This document shows, in pieces, positions 25,099-33,615 of a DNA stretch of 33,723 bases. How positions within the stretch are numbered: the first letter of the stretch is position 1; the number at the start of each line of letters is the position of its first letter. The notes below the pieces were generated by a model, which saw only the letters and a list, made by a program, of their open reading frames with translations, did not search any database and had not been told where the DNA came from. This stretch comes from an uncultured Bacilli bacterium. GTDB lineage: Bacteria > Bacillota_I > Bacilli_A > RF39 > UBA660. The position numbers and the translations under genes are program-made. The stretch is taken from the NCBI GenBank assembly GCA_944358545.1, contig CALVRJ010000012.1:1-33723 (forward strand), read 5' to 3'.

Positions 25099-26817
25099 TT
25101 AGTCTTTTTCGCCATATAATTTGAGTAATCTATCATAAATTCCAGGTTCGATTTGATTTAAAGCGTTGATTGTGAGTTCAAGGGCTTTAGAATATTCTCC
25201 ACGATTAAACAAATTTTCCGAATAATTTAAGCTACGGTCTAATTCTTTATAACTAGAGCGATAACGGTTACCATAGACAATTGAGGTTTCAGTCATAATA
25301 GCTGTCTTCATCATATCTTTAGTTTTAGTATATAGTTTCAAAGCTAAATCACGAGCAGTATCGACTCTGGTGTTTAAAGTTTCAATGGTAATCGGTTTTT
25401 TATCTAGTTCTTTGATTATTTCGTTCATAGCTTCTTTGGCTTCTCTTAGTTCGACATAATAGTTATTAGGAATGACTGGTAAATTATATGTTCTAATTTG
25501 ATTGCTTGCTTTTTTAAGCAAGGTTTTGACTTCATCTAATTGTTGACGAGCACGTACTTCATCATCGTGCATGTTGCCAATCACATTAAGCGTACTATCT
25601 AAATCATTTTCAATTTGATCTAATCTTGAGGCAAGTCCTTCGACTTCATTAGTTAGTTTAGAGTAAGCAAAGCTATGATTTTGGGTGTGTTCGTGAAGAA
25701 TTTTATAATCATCGTTTAAAGTCATGATAGCTGATTGTATATCATATAGTTTTTGAATGCTAGTTTCAGATAATTTATACATGCTTTTCAAGTCATCGAT
25801 ACCATTTATAATATCATTTACAAGCTTATTGGTTTTAATAAGTTTCTTTTCAAATATTTTTTTAGCTTCTTCATAGTCTTTACGGATGACTTTTTCTTTT
25901 TCAAAATCAGTGAATAGATTTTCAAAATATTCGGTTAAAACTTTTAAATCAAATAGGCTATCTTCAAGGTTTAAGACTTTGGCTCTATCTAATATATCAC
26001 TTATTTTCTTTTTAGATTCTTCGACGTTAAATTCGACATTTAGGTAGTCTAAAGGATAACCTTCTTTAACCATCTGATTATATATTTTAGTTATTTCTTC
26101 AATCTTTTTAGGTAAGATACTACAAGCAATTAAAACAATTGATGGCAGCTCATCTAGGACTACTTCCATATGGTTAAGCATTTCATCAGCTGATTTTAAA
26201 ACGGTTGGTATTTCTGTATATTGATTATGTTCCATCAAGATTTCAAATTCTTCAAAGCGTTTAGATATATTTTCGAATTGCATAGCTACAGTTTGGGTAA
26301 ATGGTCCAAACTCAGATTTGGTTTGATTGAATTTTTGAAGAAGTTCACGGTAACGAGATTTGATTTTAGTAATATCTCCCCTACTTCTTTCTTCACTTTC
26401 AGTAATGCCTTTAATTTCGTCCAAGAGAAAGTCAGAAGCTGTTTTAACTTTATATATTTCCATTTCGGCTTTGGCGATTTTATACATGGTACTTTTATAA
26501 TCTTTTTTATTTAAAGAGTATTCAGCTTCGATAAGCATGTCAGTTATACGAGGAATTTTTATTTCTTTTATATCTTTTAGTCTATCTTTCCAACCTTCAT
26601 AAAGAACACGCATTTTTTCATTATTGTTATAATTTTCAATTTTTGATAGTTCTGGACCAACTGGTGACGTGTCTATTTGGTTTTTTTGATAGTCTAATTC
26701 GTCAAGCATTTTTCTAAGTTTTTTCTTTTTGGTATTACTTCTAATCAGAAGAACTATTAATATAAAGATGATAATGGCACCAGAGATTATGGCCATTATA
26801 AGTATTTTGTTATCCAT
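25099..26817 (-). CDS. ezrA: Septation ring formation regulator EzrA
   Basis: EzrA is a membrane-anchored regulator of FtsZ ring placement. The 572-residue protein starts with one membrane segment (about 5-26) followed by a short basic stretch, then four or five spectrin-like coiled-coil repeats rich in Glu, Lys and Leu through to the C-terminus. Segments such as VLYEGWKDRLKDIKEIKIPRI match EzrA. This protein is characteristic of Bacilli and excludes Clostridia. It has a short leader with GGTGAGGTTAC before the ATG and is oriented with thiI and ssp. Confidence 0.93.
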   Translation of the reverse strand: MDNKILIMAIISGAIIIFILIVLLIRSNTKKKKLRKMLDELDYQKNQIDTSPVGPELSKIENYNNNEKMRVLYEGWKDRLKDIKEIKIPRITDMLIEAEYSLNKKDYKSTMYKIAKAEMEIYKVKTASDFLLDEIKGITESEERSRGDITKIKSRYRELLQKFNQTKSEFGPFTQTVAMQFENISKRFEEFEILMEHNQYTEIPTVLKSADEMLNHMEVVLDELPSIVLIACSILPKKIEEITKIYNQMVKEGYPLDYLNVEFNVEESKKKISDILDRAKVLNLEDSLFDLKVLTEYFENLFTDFEKEKVIRKDYEEAKKIFEKKLIKTNKLVNDIINGIDDLKSMYKLSETSIQKLYDIQSAIMTLNDDYKILHEHTQNHSFAYSKLTNEVEGLASRLDQIENDLDSTLNVIGNMHDDEVRARQQLDEVKTLLKKASNQIRTYNLPVIPNNYYVELREAKEAMNEIIKELDKKPITIETLNTRVDTARDLALKLYTKTKDMMKTAIMTETSIVYGNRYRSSYKELDRSLNYSENLFNRGEYSKALELTINALNQIEPGIYDRLLKLYGEKD

Positions 26818-26892
26818 GTAACCTCACCTATTATGATTTTATCATATTTTACATGTTTTTGTAAATTTTTTGTCAAAAATTGTCTTTGGATT

Positions 26893-27087
26893 TTAATTAT
26901 CTTTTGTTTTGTTTTGAAGTATTTTACCTGCTTTTACTGGACTATTATTAGGCTTTAAATTAAGCGTTTTTAATTTAAATGGCCTTTTTGTACTAAAAAG
27001 AGCTGGGGCATTATATATTTGATTTTTATCTTTATTTTTTATTTGATTCATTTGAATGTCATTTAATATTTTGAGATTTCGATTCAT
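26893..27087 (-). CDS. Small basic hypothetical protein
   Basis: A 64-residue, Lys/Asn-rich protein beginning MNRNLKILNDIQMNQIKNKD with a good AAAGGTGAC ribosome binding site. No signal peptide, membrane helix or known motif is visible, and it looks intrinsically disordered. It is divergent from rpsD and followed by ezrA in the same direction, about 75 bases away. It may be a genuine small gene or a spurious frame; the ribosome binding site favours the former. Confidence 0.5.
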   Translation of the reverse strand: MNRNLKILNDIQMNQIKNKDKNQIYNAPALFSTKRPFKLKTLNLKPNNSPVKAGKILQNKTKDN

Positions 27088-27146
27088 AAGCTTGTCACCT
27101 TTATAATTTTAACACGTTTTTCCTTTATTTTAAAGGTTAAATGGAC

Positions 27147-27175
27147 TTGACATTTAGGCAAAAGCATAATATAAT
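27147..27175 (+). promoter_or_regulatory. Sigma-A promoter of rpsD
   Basis: TTGACA (27147-27152), exactly 17 bases, and TATAAT (27170-27175): both hexamers match consensus perfectly, as expected for a ribosomal protein gene. Confidence 0.95.
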
Positions 27176-27181
27176 TATTAA

Positions 27182-27336
27182 AGCGTGTTGAAGCAGCGTT
27201 ATTTTGATTGTTATAATGTGGCTATTCCCTATAGGGGTTATTCGGTTTACCGCTGCTAAAAAAGAATATTGATATAGTCCACCCTATAACTTTTCAAAAT
27301 AACCTTTCACGCAAATATGTGAAAGGAGGAAAATGA
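27182..27336 (+). promoter_or_regulatory. rpsD leader with predicted pseudoknot (S4 autoregulation)
   Basis: The 155-base leader folds with AGCAGCG (27192-27198) pairing CGCTGCT (27251-27257). It encloses small hairpins CCCTATAGGG and CGGTTTACCG. GTTATAATGTGG (27210-27221), inside that loop, can pair with CCACCCTATAAC (27279-27290) outside it, making a pseudoknot. A last hairpin, CCTTTCAC/GTGAAAGG (27303-27310/27319-27326), overlaps the Shine-Dalgarno AAAGGAGG. This fits feedback control by S4, which is known for rpsD in Firmicutes. No ORF is needed to explain the region. Confidence 0.75.
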
Positions 27337-27942
27337 ATGGCAAGATATACTGGACCTGTTTATAAGAAATCTAGACATTTAAACTTTTCTATTTTAGAAA
27401 ATGGAAAAGAGCTTGCTAAAAGAGCTTATGGACCTGGAGAACATGGACAAGATAGAAGAAGAAAACTTTCTAACTATGGTGTTCAACTTCAAGAAAAACA
27501 AAAGCTTAGATTTATGTATGGTTTAAGTGAAAAACAAATGCATAAGGCTTTTGAAATGGCTTTAAAAGCTAAGGGTGTCAATGGTGAAAACTTACTTAGA
27601 ATTTTAGAGAGTCGTTTAGATAACTTAGTTTATCGTATTGGTTTTGCGACTACTCGTAAAGGTGCTAGACAACTTGTTAACCACGGACACATAACTGTTA
27701 ATGGTAAAAAAGTTGATATTCCGTCTTATCAAGTTAAACCAGGCGATGTTATCGGCTTAAAAGAAAGCGACAAAGATATGGCTATTGTTAAGGCTTCTTT
27801 AGAAGCTTTACATAATAGAGTTGAATTTGTTACTTTTGACGAAAAGAAAATGGAAGGTACTTATGTAAGACTTCCTGAACGTAGTGAACTTAATGCCGAT
27901 ATTGACGAAGCATTAGTTATCGAATACTACAACAGAAATTAG
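27337..27942 (+). CDS. rpsD: 30S ribosomal protein S4
   Basis: S4 is a primary 16S rRNA-binding protein that nucleates 30S assembly. The 201-residue protein starts MARYTGPVYKKSRHLNFSIL, has the YGPGEHGQ segment and the S4 RNA-binding domain LESRLDNLVYRIGFATTRKGARQLVNHGHI, and lacks the N-terminal Cys zinc motif, as in Bacillus S4. It is followed by a strong terminator. It is the only ribosomal protein gene here, as in Bacillus, where rpsD stands apart from the main cluster and is autoregulated through its leader. Confidence 0.98.
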   Translation: MARYTGPVYKKSRHLNFSILENGKELAKRAYGPGEHGQDRRRKLSNYGVQLQEKQKLRFMYGLSEKQMHKAFEMALKAKGVNGENLLRILESRLDNLVYRIGFATTRKGARQLVNHGHITVNGKKVDIPSYQVKPGDVIGLKESDKDMAIVKASLEALHNRVEFVTFDEKKMEGTYVRLPERSELNADIDEALVIEYYNRN

Positions 27943-27964
27943 GATTTATTTCCTAATTTTTTTA
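27936..27964 (+). terminator. Intrinsic terminator of rpsD
   Basis: AAATTAGGA and TCCTAATTT form a 9-bp stem with a short loop and a T-run; the rpsD stop codon lies in the 5' arm. Confidence 0.9.
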
Positions 27965-28259
27965 TGGATGTGTTAAACAAATTTATAAGGAAATGGCAAA
28001 TATTTTAAATGGATTAACTAGAGTTAAGCACTAAAATGCTTTCAGTGAAGTTGACAGAGGGTTATAGACATGTTTTAAACTTTTAAAAAATGAAATATTA
28101 AAAGCAAGGTGAAACGTAGTTTGTGTTCAACCTTGCTTTTTATTTTTGGGCTGATTATATTACTAATTTAGAAATGTTTCAAATAATGATTAAGAAACCT
28201 GTCATTTCTTTTTTTTGATAATTCATATTTAATTATTATCAAGTTCTTTATAAAGAATT
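27965..28259. other. Intergenic region with two further terminator hairpins
   Basis: No convincing protein gene is present. A hairpin AAAAGCAAGGT/ACCTTGCTTTT (about 28100-28140) with T-rich 3' flank, and GAAATG...CATTTC followed by eight T (about 28168-28217), are both plus-strand terminators. A TTGACA (28051-28056), 17 bases and TTTAAA could be a promoter for a short RNA ending in the first hairpin. A 13-codon frame beginning MANILNGL with a weak ribosome binding site is probably chance. Confidence 0.5.
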
Positions 28260-30338
28260 TTATTTATTTTTGTTTGGTTTAGAAACGACATCAATATCTT
28301 CTATGCCATTTCCAGTTATTTTATAACCTTCTCTTTCATTTGTAATAGAAAATTGTATATTACCTATTTTTATAACATTGTTTTTACTAGGGGAAATCTT
28401 ATAGAATAATCCAGACTTAAAAATATAATTGTGAGTTAAATATTCCTGCACTGTATCCATCATTTCCTCCCCTATTACATAAAGAGAGTTATCATAATTA
28501 AAAACAGCAACCCCACCTTTAGGAATTATTTTAAAATCTTTTTTTTGCGCATTAGTTGTTATCTCATTTGTAGCTACCTTTGGTTTAATATTTTGAGGAT
28601 TTTTAATCTCAAAAAATTTAGCTAAATTTCCATCTATTTTGTAATTTGTTCCATCTTTACATACAAATGAAACTGTTGAGTCACCTATTTTTATAATGTT
28701 TTTTTTATTCTTAGTAACTGGATAAAATAAAATTTTATTAAATTTATAACTCTGCAGGAACTTTTTATATAAGCTTTCATTTAAAAGTTGCTTTTCGCCG
28801 GCAACATAAAGATTGTTGTTATCCTTAAGTATTGCTATATCACTATTAGACATAAATTTAGCTTTTTCATGTTCTTTTTTGTGCTTTAAAGGACCTTGAG
28901 GCAAATGAGAATCGTTTCCATATCTATTATGATATTGCTCATCCGTAGCAGCAAAACAAATTTTACCAGGATCAAAATGTAGACCACTTTTTTCAAATTC
29001 TGGATATCTATTTTTATATTCAGCAATAGCTTTAGGTATTTCTTGTTTAATAGTTTCTAAAAAATTTGGGTTATGTTTTTTCAAGATAGGAACTAATTTA
29101 CAAAGTGCAGAAATGGGTACTTCTTTTTTCATATTTATAAATACTTGTCCTAGATGTGGAACATTTAGGTTAATACTAGGAAATGAATTTTCGCTTAATG
29201 GATTTGCCAAAAAGTTTTTAATATCATTGTCTGTAAAAGTATTATAAAAATAGGAGAATACTTGTTGAATCAGTATGGGATCTTTGGGGTTTTCGACAAT
29301 ATATCCAAGTTTTTTTATACGATAATAGTTATCTTCTAGGACAGAATATTTTTGAAAATACTCTCTTGTATCGGCATTACATTTAATAGCAGAGTTTGTT
29401 AATGAGGATAAAAATAGGGTTTTAAGGTTAGTATAATATTGTTTTTCTGTTTTTTTTGCTAAAATAGGTTTATCATAAATTTTTAAGACTTCTTTTCCTA
29501 AACCTTTAGCAATGGATTCAAATAAAATGTCACTCATTGTTTGATTAAAAGAGCGAATTGATTCATTATTTTCAAATCCATAGCCTATCCAATTATGATA
29601 TTTTCCAGTTAAAACAGGTGGATTGTCAATACTATTAGCAATGGAAGGAACTTTTTCTTTGATATGTTCACACAAGTTAATTCCATATTTTAATGTCATA
29701 TCATCCAAATAAATAACTACCAAATCTGATCTAGTTTGTCCATCTATATCCGTTAGTGTATTTTTAATTATATATGGTAAATTATTAGCATCAAAATTTT
29801 GGATAAATATTTTCACAAAATCTAAAGATGCTTTACCATCCACATTAATATATAAACGATGACATGGGATGTGTTGTTTGGTAAAATTGATATTTTTAGA
29901 ATAAAAAACAATGCCGGCACCTTCTCCTTTTAGTTCTGAACTTGGTATTAACTTTGTTAGAAGGTTTCCGTATATTGGGTTAGATAGCATTTTTTCTTTA
30001 TCTTTTAATGTATAATTTGTTATTGATAGTTCATTTTGCAGTTTAATAAGTTCATCTCTATATTGGATTTTTAGTGAATTTGGGTTTATTTTTTTTAAAT
30101 TACGTAATTGTTCTTGAAATAGAAATTCTTCAAACTTATCAAAAATATCATCTGGAATTGCTTTTGTATTCCTAGTAGAAAAATTACAAAAATTGGCAGT
30201 ACTCCCAGTAGCAAATTGAAGCGGCTGCAAACCCTTACATTTTTCTATTATTTGTAATAAGTTTTCATCGACATCTGGAGATTGAACATCCTGATAAAAT
30301 TGACGAAAAAAAGTTTGTTCAATTGATTGATTGTTCAT
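28260..30338 (-). CDS. Large protein with HopA1-like region and duplicated C-terminal module
   Basis: The function of this 692-residue protein is not known to me. It has no signal peptide or membrane helix. A central region (about 150-280) with CHRLYINVDGKASLDFVKIF, SDLVVIYLDDM and PPVLTGKYHNWIGYGF recalls the HopA1 effector-like fold found in various bacterial proteins. The C-terminus has two related modules (about 496-577 and 605-680), both with NLYV.GE or SLYV.GE, ..LFY...., NIIKIG or NVIKIG and YKI.GN elements. I choose the ATG at 30336-30338; a GTG three codons upstream is possible. It sits at the edge of an accessory region, just upstream of a DUF2207 gene's terminator. Confidence 0.55.
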   Translation of the reverse strand: MNNQSIEQTFFRQFYQDVQSPDVDENLLQIIEKCKGLQPLQFATGSTANFCNFSTRNTKAIPDDIFDKFEEFLFQEQLRNLKKINPNSLKIQYRDELIKLQNELSITNYTLKDKEKMLSNPIYGNLLTKLIPSSELKGEGAGIVFYSKNINFTKQHIPCHRLYINVDGKASLDFVKIFIQNFDANNLPYIIKNTLTDIDGQTRSDLVVIYLDDMTLKYGINLCEHIKEKVPSIANSIDNPPVLTGKYHNWIGYGFENNESIRSFNQTMSDILFESIAKGLGKEVLKIYDKPILAKKTEKQYYTNLKTLFLSSLTNSAIKCNADTREYFQKYSVLEDNYYRIKKLGYIVENPKDPILIQQVFSYFYNTFTDNDIKNFLANPLSENSFPSINLNVPHLGQVFINMKKEVPISALCKLVPILKKHNPNFLETIKQEIPKAIAEYKNRYPEFEKSGLHFDPGKICFAATDEQYHNRYGNDSHLPQGPLKHKKEHEKAKFMSNSDIAILKDNNNLYVAGEKQLLNESLYKKFLQSYKFNKILFYPVTKNKKNIIKIGDSTVSFVCKDGTNYKIDGNLAKFFEIKNPQNIKPKVATNEITTNAQKKDFKIIPKGGVAVFNYDNSLYVIGEEMMDTVQEYLTHNYIFKSGLFYKISPSKNNVIKIGNIQFSITNEREGYKITGNGIEDIDVVSKPNKNK

Positions 30339-30405
30339 TACTATCACCGATATAAATATAACAAAATAATATAATTATTGCAACTTTATAATTAATAAGA
30401 TAACG

Positions 30406-30432
30406 TAAAAAAGGAGTCATTATCTGACTCCT
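30406..30432 (-). terminator. Intrinsic terminator of the DUF2207 gene
   Basis: GGAGTCA and TGACTCC form a 7-bp stem with the stop codon in the loop, followed on the minus strand by TTTTTTA. Confidence 0.9.
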
Positions 30433-32072
30433 CCACCTGATGAAAATCCACCAGAGCTTGTTCCACCACCTGAGAAACTTCCACCACTGCTAGCGGCACT
30501 TCTAGCACGCATAGCGGCGTTTATGGAATGGGCACTAAAGGTTGATGCCCAGTAATAGCTATGGTAGTAGTTACTTTGTTGATATTCTACAGGATGGAAT
30601 TTTTCAAATTGTTTGGCTACTTTATCGGCAATGCCAAAGCTTTGGGCAAATATTAGATATTCATCCCACACATGAACTTCAATGGCTTTTTTCTCATCAA
30701 TTAATGTCATATCTTCGAGAAACTGTTTTAATCCTTTGAGTTTGATAAATTCATCACGTAATTTAGTTGTGAATTTATAGACTTTACGTTTGCCATTTTT
30801 CGAATAGTTTTCTTCAGATACGGTAATATATCCTTCGTCTATTAATAATTTTTTGGAATAGGCTTCGGCGTCTTCAAGCCAACTATTGATTCTTGTATAA
30901 TGGTTTTTACAGTATTTTTCAAAGTCTTTAGGTTTTACTTTACCAGTATTATTAGAGGCAATATTTAAAATATTAGCTAGTTTTACTTCTATTTCATTTG
31001 GAAGATTTTTTAGGTTTGTAATATCGATATAGTAATTATCATCTTTATTGAAGTCTAAAATTCCATCTTTTTCGGCCGGTACCATATCGACTTTCTTTTC
31101 TTTTATCCATTTTAAGATAATTGCACCCATAATATTTTCTTCGGCCATGATATATTCTTCTTTACCAATATAATAAGCTTTTAAAACATCTTTATTAAAA
31201 GGAATATCTCTAAAGTTATTAATATCTTTGGGAATGACAAATTCAGTCTTATCAATTCTATCACGAGATTTAGCAGCAAAAACTGAGGATATGATAACAA
31301 TAGCAAAGATAAAAATAGTTATTAAAATGGGAATTAAGGTTTCAAAAAATGATTTTGATTCGTTTAACTTAGCTCCTTCTAAGGCTTCTGAGACAACGTT
31401 ATCATAGGTGCCTGATTTGGTAATGTTTGGGTTAAATGTACCATTAGGAAAGCCTATTAGAGCAACAACGTATTCATTAGAGCTCATTTCACCTTTACTT
31501 TTTAAGATTACTTTGCCATCGGTAATACTATTTTCACTATTAAATCCATATGAACTATATTTTAAATTTGTAAAGTCATTATCGCCTTTAAAGGTTATTT
31601 TAAAGTTTTGCGGAGATGGATCCATATCTTTTGGTAAAAAGTTAAAGTATAATATTTGTCTATCTTGATATTGCCAGACTAAGTTTTCAATTGTGTAGTT
31701 TAAAGTGTATGTATGGATTCCATATTCGATGCCCCAACAAAGTTCTAATCCATCACTTGTATAATTGATGCCGTTTTTATATTCTTTCGCACTTTTAGAG
31801 GCATCAACATTCCAATCAGACTGGCTTGTATAATTTGTTCCATCCATAGAAACAGTAAAATTGGTTATTTTTCTATCTTCCATATTGCCAAATGAATGAT
31901 AGCTTTCGGTCCCTTCGTCGGCATCTAACTGCCATACTTCGGTTACATGACCGTTGCCATTTGGGTCAATGTAAACCGTTGTATCAATGCTTTTTAATTC
32001 ATTTGCTTTTACGATAAAATTAAAGCTAAATAAACATAAAAAGCTAAAGATTATTAAATATATTTTTTTCAT
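30420..32072 (-). CDS. DUF2207 family membrane protein
   Basis: The 550-residue protein has a signal peptide (about 1-24), an extracellular beta-rich domain (about 25-240) with VYIDPNGNGHVTEVW and YTLNYTIENLVWQYQDRQILYFNF, one membrane helix (about 245-266), a cytoplasmic domain with mixed alpha/beta character, and a Gly/Ser-rich tail (GGSFSGGGTSSGGFSSGGG). This arrangement is the hallmark of DUF2207 proteins, which are common in Firmicutes and have no established function. The start follows AAAGGAGAGAG. It is a single-gene unit between the HopA1-like gene and the DUF4143 ATPase. Confidence 0.88.
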   Translation of the reverse strand: MKKIYLIIFSFLCLFSFNFIVKANELKSIDTTVYIDPNGNGHVTEVWQLDADEGTESYHSFGNMEDRKITNFTVSMDGTNYTSQSDWNVDASKSAKEYKNGINYTSDGLELCWGIEYGIHTYTLNYTIENLVWQYQDRQILYFNFLPKDMDPSPQNFKITFKGDNDFTNLKYSSYGFNSENSITDGKVILKSKGEMSSNEYVVALIGFPNGTFNPNITKSGTYDNVVSEALEGAKLNESKSFFETLIPILITIFIFAIVIISSVFAAKSRDRIDKTEFVIPKDINNFRDIPFNKDVLKAYYIGKEEYIMAEENIMGAIILKWIKEKKVDMVPAEKDGILDFNKDDNYYIDITNLKNLPNEIEVKLANILNIASNNTGKVKPKDFEKYCKNHYTRINSWLEDAEAYSKKLLIDEGYITVSEENYSKNGKRKVYKFTTKLRDEFIKLKGLKQFLEDMTLIDEKKAIEVHVWDEYLIFAQSFGIADKVAKQFEKFHPVEYQQSNYYHSYYWASTFSAHSINAAMRARSAASSGGSFSGGGTSSGGFSSGGGVR

Positions 32073-32114
32073 AAGTACTCTCTCCTTTATTTTAATTTTA
32101 CCATAACTAGATAT

Positions 32115-32141
32115 GAAAAAAACTAAAATTGATTTTTTAGC
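32115..32141 (-). terminator. Intrinsic terminator of the DUF4143 ATPase gene
   Basis: On the minus strand CTAAAA and TTTTAG pair around an AATCA-type loop and are followed by seven T. The stem is AT-only, so its strength is moderate. Confidence 0.6.
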
Positions 32142-32165
32142 TTTTTTACTTTACAGATGTTTTCG

Positions 32166-33437
32166 TTAATTTTTTAGACAACCAATAGGAACTACATAAA
32201 CGTCATCATTTCGTTTATAAGCATAGTCGCCGGTAGCTGTTAATACCATCATGAATGACGGATTTTTCATTTTACTAATGTCTAACTTAGACTTTAATTT
32301 TAATAGATTACTTGCCCCTTCTTCAATTAGCTTATCGCCGCCTAATTTGATTTCAATTAGTCCATAAGAACCATTACGCAGGTGGATAACGGCGTCGCAT
32401 TCTAATGAGGAAGAATCTTTATAATGATATAAATTGCCATTTAGACTTTCAGCATATACTCTTAAATCTCTAACACAAAGGTTTTCAAATATAAATCCAA
32501 ATGTATTTAAATCATTGATTAAATCATCAGGTCCTAATCCTAGAGAGGCTACCGCGATAGACGTGTCAATGAAATATCTAGTATCAGATGTTCTAACCAC
32601 AGTTTTACTTCTTAAATTAGGGTTCCAAGCTGGAACTTCATCGACAACAAATATTTTCTTTAAAGCATTAATATAAGAAAAAACTGTATCGGTATCTAGT
32701 GAAAAAGAATCATTATTAATCATATCTTCTTTTAATGTTTCATTCGAAGCTTGCGTTCCAACGTTTCTAGCATAACTTTTCATTAGATTTTTTACTCTAG
32801 CAGACTCTCTGTTTATTCCATCAACTTTAGAAATGTCTGAATTAACAATGGCGTCATAATAATCATAGGCTTGATCTAAGGCAATATCTTTTTCCATAGA
32901 AATACTTCGTGGCCATCCTCCACGGCAGCACACAAAAGCTATGTCATTTAAAGATAATTTACTAACTCCACTAATATTTTTAGAGGCAAATAAATCTTTT
33001 AGGCTAACAGTTCCTGTTGACTCTAATGATTCATATAAAGTCATAGGTCTCATTAATAAAAGCGAAAATCTTCCAGTTCCTGTATGAGTAATTATATTTT
33101 TATCGGCAGGAACAGAAGAACCGGTTAAAATAAATTGTCCTTCTTCATTTCTATGGTCAACTTCAAATCTTACCGCATCCCATAATTTAGGAGCGATTTG
33201 CCATTCGTCGATAAGTCTTGGCGTCTTTCCCTTTAATAATGTACTAGGATTAATATCAGCAAGAGTTAAATTTTGATTTTTACTTTCAGGATTTGCCATA
33301 TACAATACGCTTTGAGCAATTTGTTCGGCAGTAGTAGTTTTGCCACACCATTTAGGTCCTTCAATTAAAACGGCACCTTTGCCTTTTAATTTGCGCTGTA
33401 ATATTTCATCAGCAATTCTTTTTTTATAGTCTTTCAT
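32166..33437 (-). CDS. AAA ATPase with DUF4143 domain
   Basis: The 423-residue protein has a Walker A motif GPKWCGKTT (27-35), a Walker B-like PRLIDEWQ (73-80), sensor FILTGSSVP, and a DUF4143 domain in the second half with SLECDAVIHLRNGSYGLIEIKLGG. That last motif looks like the ExK catalytic pattern of PD-(D/E)XK nucleases. Such proteins are frequent in gut bacteria and archaea and their role is unknown; nuclease or defence-related activities have been suggested. The start follows AGAAGGTGATTCG. It is preceded by three phased direct repeats. Confidence 0.9.
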   Translation of the reverse strand: MKDYKKRIADEILQRKLKGKGAVLIEGPKWCGKTTTAEQIAQSVLYMANPESKNQNLTLADINPSTLLKGKTPRLIDEWQIAPKLWDAVRFEVDHRNEEGQFILTGSSVPADKNIITHTGTGRFSLLLMRPMTLYESLESTGTVSLKDLFASKNISGVSKLSLNDIAFVCCRGGWPRSISMEKDIALDQAYDYYDAIVNSDISKVDGINRESARVKNLMKSYARNVGTQASNETLKEDMINNDSFSLDTDTVFSYINALKKIFVVDEVPAWNPNLRSKTVVRTSDTRYFIDTSIAVASLGLGPDDLINDLNTFGFIFENLCVRDLRVYAESLNGNLYHYKDSSSLECDAVIHLRNGSYGLIEIKLGGDKLIEEGASNLLKLKSKLDISKMKNPSFMMVLTATGDYAYKRNDDVYVVPIGCLKN

Positions 33438-33456
33438 CGAATCACCTTCTTGTTTA

Positions 33457-33485
33457 ACTTTATCATTTTATTAATCAATTATCAA
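33457..33485 (-). promoter_or_regulatory. Sigma-A-like promoter of the DUF4143 ATPase
   Basis: On the minus strand TTGATA (33480-33485), 17 bases and TAAAGT (33457-33462). The phased repeats lie directly upstream of the -35. Confidence 0.5.
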
Positions 33486-33490
33486 TAATT

Positions 33491-33552
33491 TTCGGTAATT
33501 TGTAGAGTTTTCGTTCGGTAATTTGTAGAATTTTTATTCGGCAATTTATAGC
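33491..33552. repeat. Three 16-bp direct repeats with 23-bp period (putative operator)
   Basis: TTCGGTAATTTGTAGA occurs at 33491-33506 and identically at 33514-33529, and as TTCGGCAATTTATAGC at 33537-33552. The period is exactly 23 bp, about two helical turns, so bound proteins would line up on one face of the DNA. The third copy is the most diverged (3 of 16). Confidence 0.75.
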
Positions 33553-33582
33553 TTTTATTCTAAAATTAAAACCCCAAATAAA

Positions 33583-33608
33583 CAAAAAAGGAAAATGCAT
33601 GATTTCCC
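33583..33608 (-). terminator. Intrinsic terminator of the right-edge surface protein gene
   Basis: On the minus strand GGGAAA and TTTTCC pair with an ATCATGCAT-type interior and are followed by TTTTTTG. Confidence 0.7.
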
Positions 33609-33615
33609 TAATTTA

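Noticed and set aside
27965..28098. 13-codon peptide frame (MANILNGL...) after rpsD
   Set aside because: Too short, with a weak ribosome binding site and no further evidence.
33491..33552. CRISPR-like array
   Set aside because: Three 16-bp repeats with 7-bp gaps are far too short for repeat-spacer units, and no cas gene is near.
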